Positions 15,103 to 24,607 are shown, counted from the stretch's first letter. The stretch is DNA of 64,000 nt from Gelidibacter salicanalis (GCF_007997285.1 NZ_VORX01000004.1:248001-312000), one strand, 5' to 3'. The notes: generated by a model not told the origin, from the letters alone. Program-made: numbers and translations.

Positions 15103-16155
15103 ATGCAAACCAAAAGACACACACAAAAGGACATCCCTATAAGAAATTTATGTTCCATGCCCATAATGCCTGAGCGAGCACCACGACCAGGACATGACGC
15201 ATTGACGGAACGAATGATTATTCTTATAGCTAAGAAATGGGTGAATGGTACCAATCTAACTTTCTATTTTCAAGATGGTAGTGCTGCCGAAAAGGAAAAA
15301 GTAAGACAAGGATTTAATACATGGAAAAATGTGGGCATAGGACTCACATTTGAAGAAGTTAACAATAGAAATGATGCTATCATAAGGATTGGTTTTGTCG
15401 ATGGTGACGGCTCTTGGTCATATGTTGGAAGGGATTGTTGGAACATTCCCAAAAATCAATTAACCATGAATTTTGGGTGGGATATTAGAAATGATTTGGA
15501 TACTATTTTGCATGAAATAGGACATGCTATGGGTTTTCCCCATGAGCACCAAAATCCTTTTGCAGGGATTGTTTGGAATGAGTCGCAAGTTGTAAATGAT
15601 CTTAGTGGACCGCCAAATAATTGGGATATAGGCACAATAAGGCATAATGTTTTGGACAAAAAAGCTGCTGATGAAATTCAAGGTTCCGAGCTAGATGAAG
15701 ACTCTATTATGATGTATCCTATGCCAGGTGCATGGATTATTCAACCTCCAGAATTAACAGATGGTATCTCGCCAGCTCCTGGATTATCTACTCGTGATAA
15801 GTTATGGGTAAAATCATTTTATCCAGAAGAACCATTTGTTGAAACCAAGGAACTTGAACTTTATAAATGTCACCAATTAAAAATTAAAGCCGGTGAACAA
15901 ATCAATTTTAAATTTATAGCTCCATCAACCAAAGATTATGAGATTAGGACTTTTGGAGATATGGATACAGTGATGGTTCTTAATGAAATAGATCAAAATA
16001 ATAGTAATGAGATCTTTCTAGCAGGGGATGATGATAGCGGTTCGAATTTTAATTCTTACATCAAAATAAAAATGGTCAAAGACAGAAATTATATGATTCG
16101 TATCAGGCTATACAGTAAATCTAAAATAGGGAATACGACTGTTATGGTATATTAA
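15103..16155 (+). CDS. Astacin/matrixin-like zinc metalloprotease, probable eCIS payload
   Basis: A 350-residue protein with the metzincin zinc site HEIGHAMGFPHEH (His137, Glu138, His141, His147) and a Met-turn SIMMYP at 201-206. The HExxHxxGxxHE form points to the astacin family. Upstream, the N-terminal half has the expected YFQDGSAAEKEKVRQGFNTW start of the catalytic domain; a C-terminal beta-rich domain (about 240-350) resembles a pre-peptidase C-terminal domain. There is no signal peptide, unusual for an astacin but right for a protein loaded into an intracellularly built particle. It is bracketed by duplicated DNA inside the structural operon. I infer an injected toxin; a structural or processing protease is the alternative. 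Confidence 0.82.
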   Translation: MQTKRHTQKDIPIRNLCSMPIMPERAPRPGHDALTERMIILIAKKWVNGTNLTFYFQDGSAAEKEKVRQGFNTWKNVGIGLTFEEVNNRNDAIIRIGFVDGDGSWSYVGRDCWNIPKNQLTMNFGWDIRNDLDTILHEIGHAMGFPHEHQNPFAGIVWNESQVVNDLSGPPNNWDIGTIRHNVLDKKAADEIQGSELDEDSIMMYPMPGAWIIQPPELTDGISPAPGLSTRDKLWVKSFYPEEPFVETKELELYKCHQLKIKAGEQINFKFIAPSTKDYEIRTFGDMDTVMVLNEIDQNNSNEIFLAGDDDSGSNFNSYIKIKMVKDRNYMIRIRLYSKSKIGNTTVMVY

Positions 16156-16172
16156 AACTATTGGCAAAAGAC

Positions 16173-16318
16173 ACTCAAAAGTTGCCTGTCAAGCCAAAAA
16201 CAAAAGCTAATCTTTAATTGTCACTCAAAGATTTTATTAATAAAAACAACAACTATTTGTGAGTTCTCTAAAAGCCATAGGTGCCGTTACCCATACATTA
16301 AAATCCATACTTCATGAA
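16173..16318 (+). repeat. Duplicated gene junction, copy B (contains decayed linker-protein 3' end)
   Basis: Counterpart of 14874-15019. The first 86 bases read DTQKLPVKPKTKANL, stop, LSLKDFINKNNNYL, stop, a decayed copy of the linker protein C-terminus. It then runs into the functional GTG start of the DUF4255 gene at 16259. Identity is highest around the shared start (TGTGAGTTCTCT-x-AAGCC). Confidence 0.75.
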
Positions 16319-17482
16319 AGTGTAAGTGATGAAGGGATTAGTTCATTGGGTGCGGTTGTGTTTACTGAACCTTTGGACAGGTTGGAAGCAGAACTAAACA
16401 AATCCGATAATGCGCTAAACCTCTATCTATATATGGTTAAAGAAAATGATGGGTGGCGCAATCAAGATTTAACATCAAGAAATAATTATGGGCAGCGTAT
16501 TTCCAACCCTTATCTGGCGCTGAATTTATATTATGTGTTGAGTGCACATGGCAGTGAGAAAGTAAATGCAGATTTAATGATGGGTTATGGTATGGTGGCG
16601 TTTCATGATAATGTCATTATTGGCAGAGATTTCATAGCCAATACATTAGCGGGCGAAGCCATTTTAGCAGATTCAAATTTATCTGATCAAATTGAACAGA
16701 TTAAAATAACCCCAGAATATCTTAATACCGAAGAGATTTCAAAGCTTTGGACCATGTTTGGAGCAAAATATAGGCTAAGTGTCTATTACAAGGTATGTGT
16801 GGCGTTGTTACGAAAAGACAAATCTGTTAGACAAGCTCTACCGGTTTTGAAAAGCAAATTATATGTAAAACACATTAAGTTCCCGTCTATCCATGATATT
16901 GTGGCACAAGAGCGTGTAGGAAGTGACTATTCGAGCAATCGGATTTTTATTGAAGGTGACACTTTAATTGTTAAGGGCAATAGTTTGCAAGGGGAAGTGA
17001 CCAAAGTACAATTTGATGGCAGTCTTGCCCTACGCACAGATGTTGAACTGGACAGTAAAATAACTCTCCCCATTCCAAATACGTTACGCGCAGGAATTCA
17101 TGGCGTACAAATAGTACACGAGATGTTGCTGGGTGAACCTGAAGTTCCTCATAATGGTTTGAATTCCAATCTGACCGCCTTCGTTTTAAGCCCTATTTTG
17201 AAAAATATAAACCTTGTTGGTTTAGATTTAACCGCGGATGTACATCCGGAAATTGAAGAAGGAAAGCGCTATTCGGTTTTTTTAAATGAAATCGATTTTG
17301 ATACAATAGCACGAAATGCGAATGAATACAGTTTTGAAAACATAGCTGAAACTGATTTAAATGACATTGCTATTAATATAGTTGGTGTGGAAACGGGAAC
17401 TTATTTGGTGCGTATTAGGGTCAATAATGCCACAAGTCCCATTTTCGATAATTTTTCAGGACCTTTAATTATAATACCATAA
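16259..17482 (+). CDS. DUF4255/Pvc16-like sheath-cap protein
   Basis: A 407-residue protein starting at GTG (16259). The N-terminal 190 residues match DUF4255 (Pvc16 N-terminal family): AIGAVTHTLKSIL, LNLYLYMVKENDGWRNQDL, NPYLALNLYYVLSAHGSE, LMMGYGMVAFHDN. The rest consists of beta-sandwich segments, probably Ig-like. In Afp/PVC the Pvc16 counterpart ends the tube and sheath and stabilises the particle's distal end. The gene follows the metalloprotease and is followed without spacing by the AAA+ ATPase, the usual eCIS pairing. The GTG choice is supported by the family N-terminus and by the duplicated junction. Confidence 0.85.
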   Translation: MSSLKAIGAVTHTLKSILHESVSDEGISSLGAVVFTEPLDRLEAELNKSDNALNLYLYMVKENDGWRNQDLTSRNNYGQRISNPYLALNLYYVLSAHGSEKVNADLMMGYGMVAFHDNVIIGRDFIANTLAGEAILADSNLSDQIEQIKITPEYLNTEEISKLWTMFGAKYRLSVYYKVCVALLRKDKSVRQALPVLKSKLYVKHIKFPSIHDIVAQERVGSDYSSNRIFIEGDTLIVKGNSLQGEVTKVQFDGSLALRTDVELDSKITLPIPNTLRAGIHGVQIVHEMLLGEPEVPHNGLNSNLTAFVLSPILKNINLVGLDLTADVHPEIEEGKRYSVFLNEIDFDTIARNANEYSFENIAETDLNDIAINIVGVETGTYLVRIRVNNATSPIFDNFSGPLIIIP

Positions 17483-19450
17483 ATGGACAAAAATAATTCC
17501 TTTTGGCTGGAATTGAATAGAAGCTATTTAATGACTTCCATTCAAATGACCATGGATGAGCTTAGCTTTCATTTTTCAGAAAGCGGAATAGAGAAGCCAT
17601 TTGAAAAATCGGATGAATCTACCAAGCTGTTGGAAGAGATTGGGAATATTAGCCATAGAAAACCAAATTTGGATGTTTTAGTGGAACGATGTCAACTTTC
17701 AGAATTTGAAAAAAACATCTTGTTGGTCTGTGCAGGAATAGAATTAAATTCCACATACAGCCAACTCATTTCAAATATACAGGGGAATCCAGAAGCCGTT
17801 TATCCCTCCTTCAATTTGCTGCTTTCAGGATTTTGTTCAACACATTGGGATGCTATTTCGCCAATTTCACCACTACGGAAATGGGATTTAATCCACTTCA
17901 ATTCAGGAACCCTGTTGGCTAATCAACCCATGAAAATAGATGAAGGCATACTACATTATTTAACGGGCTTTTCTTTTTTGGAAGAGCAATTGGCTTCACT
18001 TATAAAGAGGGATGATGAAAAGTACCTTATTACCGAATCTCAACAATATTTGGTGAAGCAGATTGTAAGCGATTATTCCAAAAATGTTCACTCCCCAAAA
18101 ACAATTGAATTAAATGGTATTGAAACTAAAGACAAGATGGCGGTTGCCAAAAATGTATGCGAAAAATTAGGATTCACGCTTTACAATCTGGATGCAATCT
18201 TAATTCCTCAAAAATTGGAAGATGTTATTATTATCGAAAAGCTTTGGAATCGGCAGGCTAGCTTAAATCGGTTTGCACTATATATTGATTGTTCCAATAG
18301 TACGGATGACCAGCAAGGCAATAACAATACCTTAAATCATTTTGTTAAAAATTGTAAAGACTTGGTCTTTATTGGCCAAGACGCTTCGCAAAAAACACTC
18401 TCGAAAAATCCAAATAGATACGAAGTTGAAAAGCCTAGCCAAAAGGAACAAAAGCTGTTATGGGTTAAATTATTAAATGATGGTGACGAGCACTCCAAAA
18501 TAATTAACACTTTAGTAGAGCATTTTAATTTGTCGGCCAACGGAATTAAGGTTGCTGCGCATGAAATCAACCAAGCGGACAGCCACTCAAACTACGAAAA
18601 CCTATTATGGAAAACCTGCTGTAAACATACCCGCCCTGTTTTGGAGAATCTTGCACAAAGAATAGAGACCTTGGCTACCTGGAGTGATATTGTGCTACCG
18701 CGGGAGGATATTAAAATGCTCAAGGAAATTACAATGCATGTAAAATATAGATCTAAGGTGTATAACGAAGGCGGTTTTGCTAAAAAACAATCGCGAGGTT
18801 TGGGCATTAGTGCTTTGTTTTCAGGAGAAAGTGGTACGGGTAAAACCATGGCTGCGGAAGTGATTGCCAATGATTTGATGTTGGACCTTTATCGGGTTGA
18901 TTTGAGTCAAGTAGTTAACAAATATATAGGCGAAACAGAAAAGAATTTGAAGAAAATATTTGATGCTGCTGAAGAAGGCGGCGCTATTTTGCTTTTTGAT
19001 GAAGCCGATGCATTATTCGGAAAACGAGGCGAAGTGCGGGATAGTCATGATCGGCACAGTAATTTGCAAATTGGCTATTTATTACAACGCATGGAAAACT
19101 TTAATGGTTTGGCCATATTAACCACCAATATGAAAAACGCTATTGATAAAGCGTTTGAAAGACGGATTCGATTTTCTCTCCATTTTGAGCGACCGGATGT
19201 TACTCAAAGAAAACGCATTTGGGAAAAGGCATTTCCTAATAAAGAATGGGTGAATGGTGTTGATTACACCAAATTGGCCCTGGCAAATATTCCTGGAGGA
19301 AATATAAAAAACATTGCTATGAATGCTGCATTTTTGGCTGCTTCAGAAAATGTAAAAATAGGCATGCATCATTTGTTACAAGCTACAAAAAGCGAATACA
19401 AAAAAGTAGATAAGCATTTAAGTAATTCAGAAATAAAGGATTGGGAATGA
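17483..19450 (+). CDS. eCIS AAA+ ATPase (Afp15/Pvc15-like)
   Basis: A 655-residue protein. The first 400 residues are a helical and degenerate ATPase-like region (YLVKQIVSDYS ... LFIDC-type segments). The C-terminal AAA+ module has Walker A SGESGTGKT at about 447-455, Walker B ILLFDEADALFGKR at about 503-516, and sensor/arginine region TTNMKNAIDKAFERRIRF. This two-part layout is typical of the ATPase present in nearly all eCIS clusters, thought to assist assembly or cargo loading; it is not a ClpV-type recycler. The start abuts the DUF4255 stop and the end overlaps the next ATG (ATGA). Confidence 0.9.
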   Translation: MDKNNSFWLELNRSYLMTSIQMTMDELSFHFSESGIEKPFEKSDESTKLLEEIGNISHRKPNLDVLVERCQLSEFEKNILLVCAGIELNSTYSQLISNIQGNPEAVYPSFNLLLSGFCSTHWDAISPISPLRKWDLIHFNSGTLLANQPMKIDEGILHYLTGFSFLEEQLASLIKRDDEKYLITESQQYLVKQIVSDYSKNVHSPKTIELNGIETKDKMAVAKNVCEKLGFTLYNLDAILIPQKLEDVIIIEKLWNRQASLNRFALYIDCSNSTDDQQGNNNTLNHFVKNCKDLVFIGQDASQKTLSKNPNRYEVEKPSQKEQKLLWVKLLNDGDEHSKIINTLVEHFNLSANGIKVAAHEINQADSHSNYENLLWKTCCKHTRPVLENLAQRIETLATWSDIVLPREDIKMLKEITMHVKYRSKVYNEGGFAKKQSRGLGISALFSGESGTGKTMAAEVIANDLMLDLYRVDLSQVVNKYIGETEKNLKKIFDAAEEGGAILLFDEADALFGKRGEVRDSHDRHSNLQIGYLLQRMENFNGLAILTTNMKNAIDKAFERRIRFSLHFERPDVTQRKRIWEKAFPNKEWVNGVDYTKLALANIPGGNIKNIAMNAAFLAASENVKIGMHHLLQATKSEYKKVDKHLSNSEIKDWE

Positions 19451-19722
19451 AACCGAATATTGAATTAAATATTGACCAATTAGTGTTGGAAGGGTTTTCT
19501 AGAAACGAGGCGTTAGCCATTAGTCAATCGATACAAACCGAGTTACACCAAATGATCAAAAATGGCAATTTGGAAAACACATTTACCGAAGATTTTAATC
19601 AAAGAAACATGCATGTCAATGCCATTTCTACAAGTTCCAATTCAAGACCAGAAAGTGTTGGACGGCAAATTGCGCAATCCATTTTTAATGGATTATCAAC
19701 AAACAATCTCAATAACGGATAA
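19447..19722 (+). CDS. Small eCIS-associated protein of unknown function
   Basis: A 91-residue protein beginning MKPNIELNIDQLVLEGFSRN. The ATG at 19447 overlaps the ATPase stop (ATGA), which is preferred over a TTG two codons earlier. Its own TAA overlaps the DUF4157 start (TAATG). It has an amphipathic first half and a polar Ser/Asn-rich tail. The segment DQLVLEGFSRNEALAISQSI resembles short proteins often found between the ATPase and DUF4157 genes in eCIS loci. Possible role: adaptor or chaperone between the ATPase and the DUF4157 protein. No firm family is recognised. Confidence 0.65.
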   Translation: MKPNIELNIDQLVLEGFSRNEALAISQSIQTELHQMIKNGNLENTFTEDFNQRNMHVNAISTSSNSRPESVGRQIAQSIFNGLSTNNLNNG

Positions 19723-22463
19723 TGCTCACTACTGCAAAACATAAAGGCAATAAAGAGAATCAGTCACACGAATTGCATAGCAGATCTGTTGAAACAAAAA
19801 GTGCATTTGTATTGCAGCAAAACAAATTCAATAGGAACCCATTCGATTTCAATCAAATTCCGCTGCAAGCAAAATTACAAATTAATACTCCAGGCGACCC
19901 TTATGAGCAGGAAGCTGATAGGATTGCCGATAAAGTGGTGAATATGAAAGAAGTTGGCAGCATAGAAAAAGGTGGAAAGCCCCAAATTCAAAGGAAATCA
20001 CTTTCTGACGAAATTTCGAACATTAGTAGTTTGACAACGCAAAGAAAATGTTCACAATGCGAGGAAGAGGAAGAAGAGGTGCTTCAACGTAAATCGTTAA
20101 ACACACAGTCAACTACAGCAACATCATCTTTTAATTCTCAATTAAACGCAACGAGAGGGAAAGGGAGTTCGATGGACGCCTCTACCAATCAATTTATGTC
20201 TTCAAGGTTTGGAATCGATTTTAGTGGTGTTAATATCCATAGTGATGATAAGGCGGCTAAAATGAGTCGAGCTATGGGTGCAAAAGCATTTACATCAGGT
20301 AAGGATATTTATTTCAATTCTGGAGAGTACAAACCACAAACCCATGGCGGAAAAGAATTGTTAGCACATGAGTTGGTGCATACGGTGCAGCAAGGCCGAT
20401 CATTTGCAGGAACTGATATTCAAAGAGATGTTTATAGTGGCCCTACAACTGCTGCTGAAATTTTGGAAGAAATTAATAGGAAGTTATCTAATTATGATTT
20501 AATCAGGATAGATGAATTAGTTACTAATTTTGTGTTAATGAGTTCCAATGAGGAAAAAATAGAACATGGAATTGGTTTGGTGGGTAGACTTCTCGAACAT
20601 AATTTAGAAGCAGATGCGAGAAATGTTTTAGATGGCGTTAGTAGCGCATTTATGTTTGCTTTTGCAGTTAGTAGCGAATTGTTGAATAATAGCATATTTT
20701 CTCTTGATAATCCGATTGAGTCATTAATTGAACAAGCGAATAGGCAGGAAGCTCATGGAAATAATGATATTTCAATTGAATTATTAAGAAATGCATTCTA
20801 TATCGCTCAGATTCTTGTTTTGTTAAAAACGGAAAGACTAGACGAAGACATTTCCCAGAGGTTAGCGGATAATCCGGTGGTTGCAAATGCAAGTTTTTTT
20901 GGTATCCTGGGCGTAATGTTATATTATTCTTTTACAACTTTGTATAACATTATGCGAAATGTTGTTACATTTTATATTCAAAAACAAAGACAGGCACAAC
21001 TAGTTGGAAATTCAGTAGCGGCAAGGCAATATGATATATTGGATGGTCGATTAAATGCAGCACTGTCAGAAGATAGGATTTCATTTTCTGGATCTGTAGG
21101 CCGAGGATTAACCGTTATGTCAACAATACCAACCACCCCTGATCCAAATCCTGAACTAATTGGAGCAAATAATACAAGAGAAACAATTAGACCTTTACCT
21201 GGTACTCCCAGACCTGATGAAATTGCCCAACATCCTTATTATTCAATAGAAATGCCAACGCTATTAAATACTATCAGAAATCAGGAATTACTTGTAAATG
21301 AGGTTTTTGCATTTCCAGAAGTTGTTGCAGCATTTCCTGGTCAAACGATTGATTGGGAAAGTCGAAGTGATAGGATTAAACTTTGGAATGCATTGTACGA
21401 TGGATTGGTTCGACTGCATGGAACTACAAATGCTTTGCCGGAATTAATGCATTGGATACAGCGCTATCTGCAAAATTATACTTTCCATACCGAATACGAT
21501 ATTCGGGATTTTGGGAGAAGCTATCTTGATAGTGAAATGCCAACCGATTTAATTGGTAGAGTGGCACGAGATTGTGGTGTCTATGCGGTAACAGTTGCAT
21601 ACGAGATTTACCGAATTGCCAGACATGGATCATTGAATATTAATTTTAGAATCTATACCAGTTTGGACCATGTTATTTTAATAATATTAGATGCTGCAGA
21701 GAACAGGCATTTTGTTTTAAGCAATGATGTTATAGACGGCCCAAATAGCGGAGTATCTGATTCGGAAATTATCAATTCTGTAGGAAACAGTTTTGCAGCC
21801 ATTGGCCAAACTCAATTTGGGGTTTCTCCAATTTTGCACAATGATGCTGGAAATTCTTCAATGGGAGATCGGAGTTTCCAAAGGCAAGCATGGAATAATT
21901 TTCGGCAAATTGGCCACCAGTGGGGCTTAAGAGATAGGGAAGTAAATAATCCTGAAACATCTGAGCCAGAATCACTCACCGATCGGCACTATCAGGACTT
22001 GAGAGCATTTAATCAAAGGTCACTTAGAACAGTTGAAAAAGTTCAGAGAATCGAAGAAGAGTTAGCTAGTGCAACAGATGCAATGGAAAGAAATCGCATT
22101 CTGCAGCGCGATTTAATTCCTTTGGCAAATGCAGTAATTACGGATTTATGGCCATTATTTATGCGTTTGGGAGAATGTGCAGATATTGCTACAACAAGTA
22201 GAAGTTTGGCAAGGCGTTCCAGAGAATTCGTATTTAATTCGGGAGGTGCAGTTCATCCATTAGTTCAGGTAGCCATTAAGCTGTTACAATTTCAAAATAA
22301 TGGTGGCGTATTAGAGGCTCATCAAAATTTCTTTATTTGTTCGTTGCAACGAATAGATATGTTTAATTCCCAATTGCAAACTAGTGGTTTTACATTACCC
22401 GCTTGTTCATCTTCATCAACCACGGATTATAGAAATCTATGTCAGGAATTAATGGCCACTTAA
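19722..22463 (+). CDS. DUF4157 eCIS protein with candidate C-terminal cysteine-protease domain
   Basis: A 913-residue protein. Residues 55-75 carry DPYEQEADRIADKVV. A Cys/Glu-rich stretch (RKCSQCEEEEEEVLQRK) follows, then DUF4157 at about 145-225 with the metal-site motif HELVHTVQQ (His216, Glu217, His220) and FGIDFSGVNIHSDDKA. DUF4157 is an eCIS-linked putative peptidase often fused to toxins. After a helical middle region, residues about 600-690 read ARDCGVYAVTVAYEI (Cys618), SLDHVILIIL (His650) and VLSNDVIDG (Asn668/Asp669). This Cys-His-Asn order with papain or transglutaminase-like spacing suggests a second, toxic enzyme. The DUF4157 call is firm; the cysteine-enzyme call is my inference. 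It could also help set tail length, as no tape-measure gene is obvious. Confidence 0.82.
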   Translation: MLTTAKHKGNKENQSHELHSRSVETKSAFVLQQNKFNRNPFDFNQIPLQAKLQINTPGDPYEQEADRIADKVVNMKEVGSIEKGGKPQIQRKSLSDEISNISSLTTQRKCSQCEEEEEEVLQRKSLNTQSTTATSSFNSQLNATRGKGSSMDASTNQFMSSRFGIDFSGVNIHSDDKAAKMSRAMGAKAFTSGKDIYFNSGEYKPQTHGGKELLAHELVHTVQQGRSFAGTDIQRDVYSGPTTAAEILEEINRKLSNYDLIRIDELVTNFVLMSSNEEKIEHGIGLVGRLLEHNLEADARNVLDGVSSAFMFAFAVSSELLNNSIFSLDNPIESLIEQANRQEAHGNNDISIELLRNAFYIAQILVLLKTERLDEDISQRLADNPVVANASFFGILGVMLYYSFTTLYNIMRNVVTFYIQKQRQAQLVGNSVAARQYDILDGRLNAALSEDRISFSGSVGRGLTVMSTIPTTPDPNPELIGANNTRETIRPLPGTPRPDEIAQHPYYSIEMPTLLNTIRNQELLVNEVFAFPEVVAAFPGQTIDWESRSDRIKLWNALYDGLVRLHGTTNALPELMHWIQRYLQNYTFHTEYDIRDFGRSYLDSEMPTDLIGRVARDCGVYAVTVAYEIYRIARHGSLNINFRIYTSLDHVILIILDAAENRHFVLSNDVIDGPNSGVSDSEIINSVGNSFAAIGQTQFGVSPILHNDAGNSSMGDRSFQRQAWNNFRQIGHQWGLRDREVNNPETSEPESLTDRHYQDLRAFNQRSLRTVEKVQRIEEELASATDAMERNRILQRDLIPLANAVITDLWPLFMRLGECADIATTSRSLARRSREFVFNSGGAVHPLVQVAIKLLQFQNNGGVLEAHQNFFICSLQRIDMFNSQLQTSGFTLPACSSSSTTDYRNLCQELMAT

Positions 22464-22474
22464 TAATTTAATTT

Positions 22475-23125
22475 ATGTCATCCCACCCACGTTCCCCATA
22501 CATCCTAAAAGGCGGTATCGTCCTCTTAAATGCTGAAAACGCATCCATAGAGCGCATCGTGACCCTGCAATACAACCCCGATACATTGACCCGGAACTTG
22601 CAAGTGCAAGGTGCTGGAGAAGATGGCGATCGCTCAGAAGCCTTGCGTTTAACTGGGCCACCTGTGGAAACCTATACTTTGGAAGCAGAAATAGATGCCA
22701 CTGATGGCATGGAGTCCGCAGATGATGTTACAGTTGATGTAGGTATTCAGCATCGGCTAGCGGCCTTGGAAACCATAATTTACCCATCAAGTAGCACCTT
22801 GTTTAACGCGAACCTAATGTCGCAAATAGGAACCATAGAAATTGCTCCTGCCGAAGCACCATTAACCTTGTTTATATGGAACAAGAACCGCGTGGTGCCA
22901 GTTCGGATTACGGAGTTTAGCATTACCGAAGAAGCCTTTGATACGAAGTTAAACCCCATCCGAGCCAAAATCAGTTTAGGGATGCGGGTATTGAGCATCA
23001 GTGATTTAGGTTTTAACCATCAAGGAGGTAATATTTATATGAACTATCAACAAAATAAAGAACGTCTTGCTAAAATGTATTCAGGCGGTAATCTGCAGGA
23101 CTTCGGAATTAACTCTATAACATGA
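22475..23125 (+). CDS. eCIS CIS1-type tube/hub connector (Afp7 N-terminal-like)
   Basis: A 216-residue protein with the signature of the Afp7/CIS1 family: an early YILKGGIVLLN strand and IVTLQYNPDTLTRNLQVQ, then AAPLTLFIWNKN-like and VPVRITEFSITEEAFD segments, and SLGMRVLSISDL near the end. In Afp and PVC this domain links tube and spike hub and carries a C-terminal LysM. Here the LysM is a separate downstream gene whose ATG overlaps this stop, so the ancestral protein is split in two. The sequence just before it (22464-22474) is only a short gap. Confidence 0.78.
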   Translation: MSSHPRSPYILKGGIVLLNAENASIERIVTLQYNPDTLTRNLQVQGAGEDGDRSEALRLTGPPVETYTLEAEIDATDGMESADDVTVDVGIQHRLAALETIIYPSSSTLFNANLMSQIGTIEIAPAEAPLTLFIWNKNRVVPVRITEFSITEEAFDTKLNPIRAKISLGMRVLSISDLGFNHQGGNIYMNYQQNKERLAKMYSGGNLQDFGINSIT

Positions 23126-23472
23126 ACAATCCGTTAGAAACTATATTACAGCAAACAGGGCTTAATAACAGTTATTTTTCACCTACCAGTAGATATTATG
23201 GTTTGGAAACTAAAATATTGGAATCCAAAGACCATAAAAAACATGTTTTTGTTAAAAGACGCTTTATAGCTCAACCTGAAGCCTTCCAGTTGTTGCAGGA
23301 ACATCAGGTAAGCCAAGATGACCGATTGGATACTATAGCTCATCAATATTTGGGAGACGCCGAGCAATTTTGGCGAATTTGCGACTCTAATGCTGTACTG
23401 CACCCAAATAGTTTGACCGAAGAAATCGGGAATATTATTAAAATAACCTTGCCAGAAGGCATGTCAGGCTAA
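23122..23472 (+). CDS. LysM-like baseplate protein
   Basis: A 116-residue protein whose C-terminal half is a LysM/tail-protein-X motif: HQVSQDDRLDTIAHQYLGDA, then EQFWRICDSNAVLHPNSL and IIKITLPEG. The N-terminal half (SYFSPTSRYYGLE) contains the HVFVKRRFI strand common in this eCIS family. The start overlaps the preceding stop by 4 bp. With the CIS1 protein it probably forms the two-part equivalent of Afp7, attaching the tube to the hub. Confidence 0.82.
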   Translation: MNNPLETILQQTGLNNSYFSPTSRYYGLETKILESKDHKKHVFVKRRFIAQPEAFQLLQEHQVSQDDRLDTIAHQYLGDAEQFWRICDSNAVLHPNSLTEEIGNIIKITLPEGMSG

Positions 23473-23478
23473 AAATAA

Positions 23479-24606
23479 ATGTTAAAGGGAATCAATCTTA
23501 CATTAATGATGGGACCAGGAATTGCAGTTCCTGTTCCAAAGATGGTCATCGATGCACTCACCAATGTAAGTGTTACGGTTGGCAAAGCGCAAAGCGGTTT
23601 TCAATTGGGATTCACCATCGGGAAAAATTCACCCTTACAACATACCTTGTTGCCAAGTGGTTTTTTTGATCCTATTATTACCCGAGTTATTATAGTAGTC
23701 ACCATGAATGGGATGCCACAAGTTTTGATTGATGGCATTATTACCAATCATGAATTATCCCCATCAAATCAAGCAGGAGCATCCACTTTAACCATAACTG
23801 GCGATGATTTAAGTGTAATTATGGATTTGGTGGAATACAATAGCTCTTATCCTAGTATGACCGACAATATAAAAGTGATGACAGTGTTGGCAAAATATAC
23901 CGCTTTAGGAATTATTCCGCTGGTAATTCCACCCATTATTCCGGTTATTGCTGCACCTACTGAAAAGTATGAAAGTCAATATTCCACCGACAAGGTTTTT
24001 ATCCAGAAATTGGCAAGAAGAAATGGTTACGTATTTTATATAGACCCAGGCCCTTTGCCAGGGCTGAGCTTCGCATATTTTGGGCCAGATATCAGTATCC
24101 CGATTCCACAAAGTGCATTATCAACAAATTTCGATGCCTTATCAAATGTGGATTCGTTGACTTTTTCGCTGGATGGAATGGCAAAAAAGATTAAAGTATT
24201 CACTATTTATGATCCAGCTACGAAAAAAGTGCCGATTCCTGTGCCCTTGCCTAATGTGAATATTTTTAAACCGCCTTTGGGTGCCAGACCTGTGCCTATT
24301 GCAAAAATTGAAACTGCAAATGATTCTTCTAAATTGGCAGTTGATGAGGCTGCAAGGGATATCTTAAGTTTTTTAATGTCAGGTTCCAGCCCTAGTGTAA
24401 CGGCAAGTGGGGCATTAGACGTGTTGAGATATGGGAAGCCCTTAAAATCACGTATGATAGTTGGCGTTCGAGGTGCAGGTTTAACGTATGATGGTCTCTA
24501 TTATGTTGATACGGTTACCCATACTATTAAAGCAGGTTCCTATAAACAAAATTTCACTTTATCTCGGGACGGCGTTATTTCAAACACACCATTAATGGCA
24601 GTATAA
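23479..24606 (+). CDS. Spike hub protein (gp27/phage late control D-like, Afp8-like)
   Basis: A 375-residue hub protein. Features include KMVIDALTNVSVTVGKAQSG at the start, VLIDGIITNHELSPSNQAG, LTITGDDLSVIMDL, and a middle LARRNGYVFYIDPGP segment typical of gp27/VgrG N-terminal and phage late-control-D folds. The C-terminal part LTYDGLYYVDTVTHTIKAGS ends the family core. It forms the trimeric hub that holds the spike. Seven bases separate it from the LysM gene and the spike gene follows within 2 bp; in Afp the hub and spike are fused, here they are separate genes. Confidence 0.85.
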   Translation: MLKGINLTLMMGPGIAVPVPKMVIDALTNVSVTVGKAQSGFQLGFTIGKNSPLQHTLLPSGFFDPIITRVIIVVTMNGMPQVLIDGIITNHELSPSNQAGASTLTITGDDLSVIMDLVEYNSSYPSMTDNIKVMTVLAKYTALGIIPLVIPPIIPVIAAPTEKYESQYSTDKVFIQKLARRNGYVFYIDPGPLPGLSFAYFGPDISIPIPQSALSTNFDALSNVDSLTFSLDGMAKKIKVFTIYDPATKKVPIPVPLPNVNIFKPPLGARPVPIAKIETANDSSKLAVDEAARDILSFLMSGSSPSVTASGALDVLRYGKPLKSRMIVGVRGAGLTYDGLYYVDTVTHTIKAGSYKQNFTLSRDGVISNTPLMAV

Positions 24607-24607
24607 T

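Noticed and set aside
22473-22661. Minus-strand ORF at the CIS1 gene start
   Set aside because: Antisense shadow of a clear eCIS gene.
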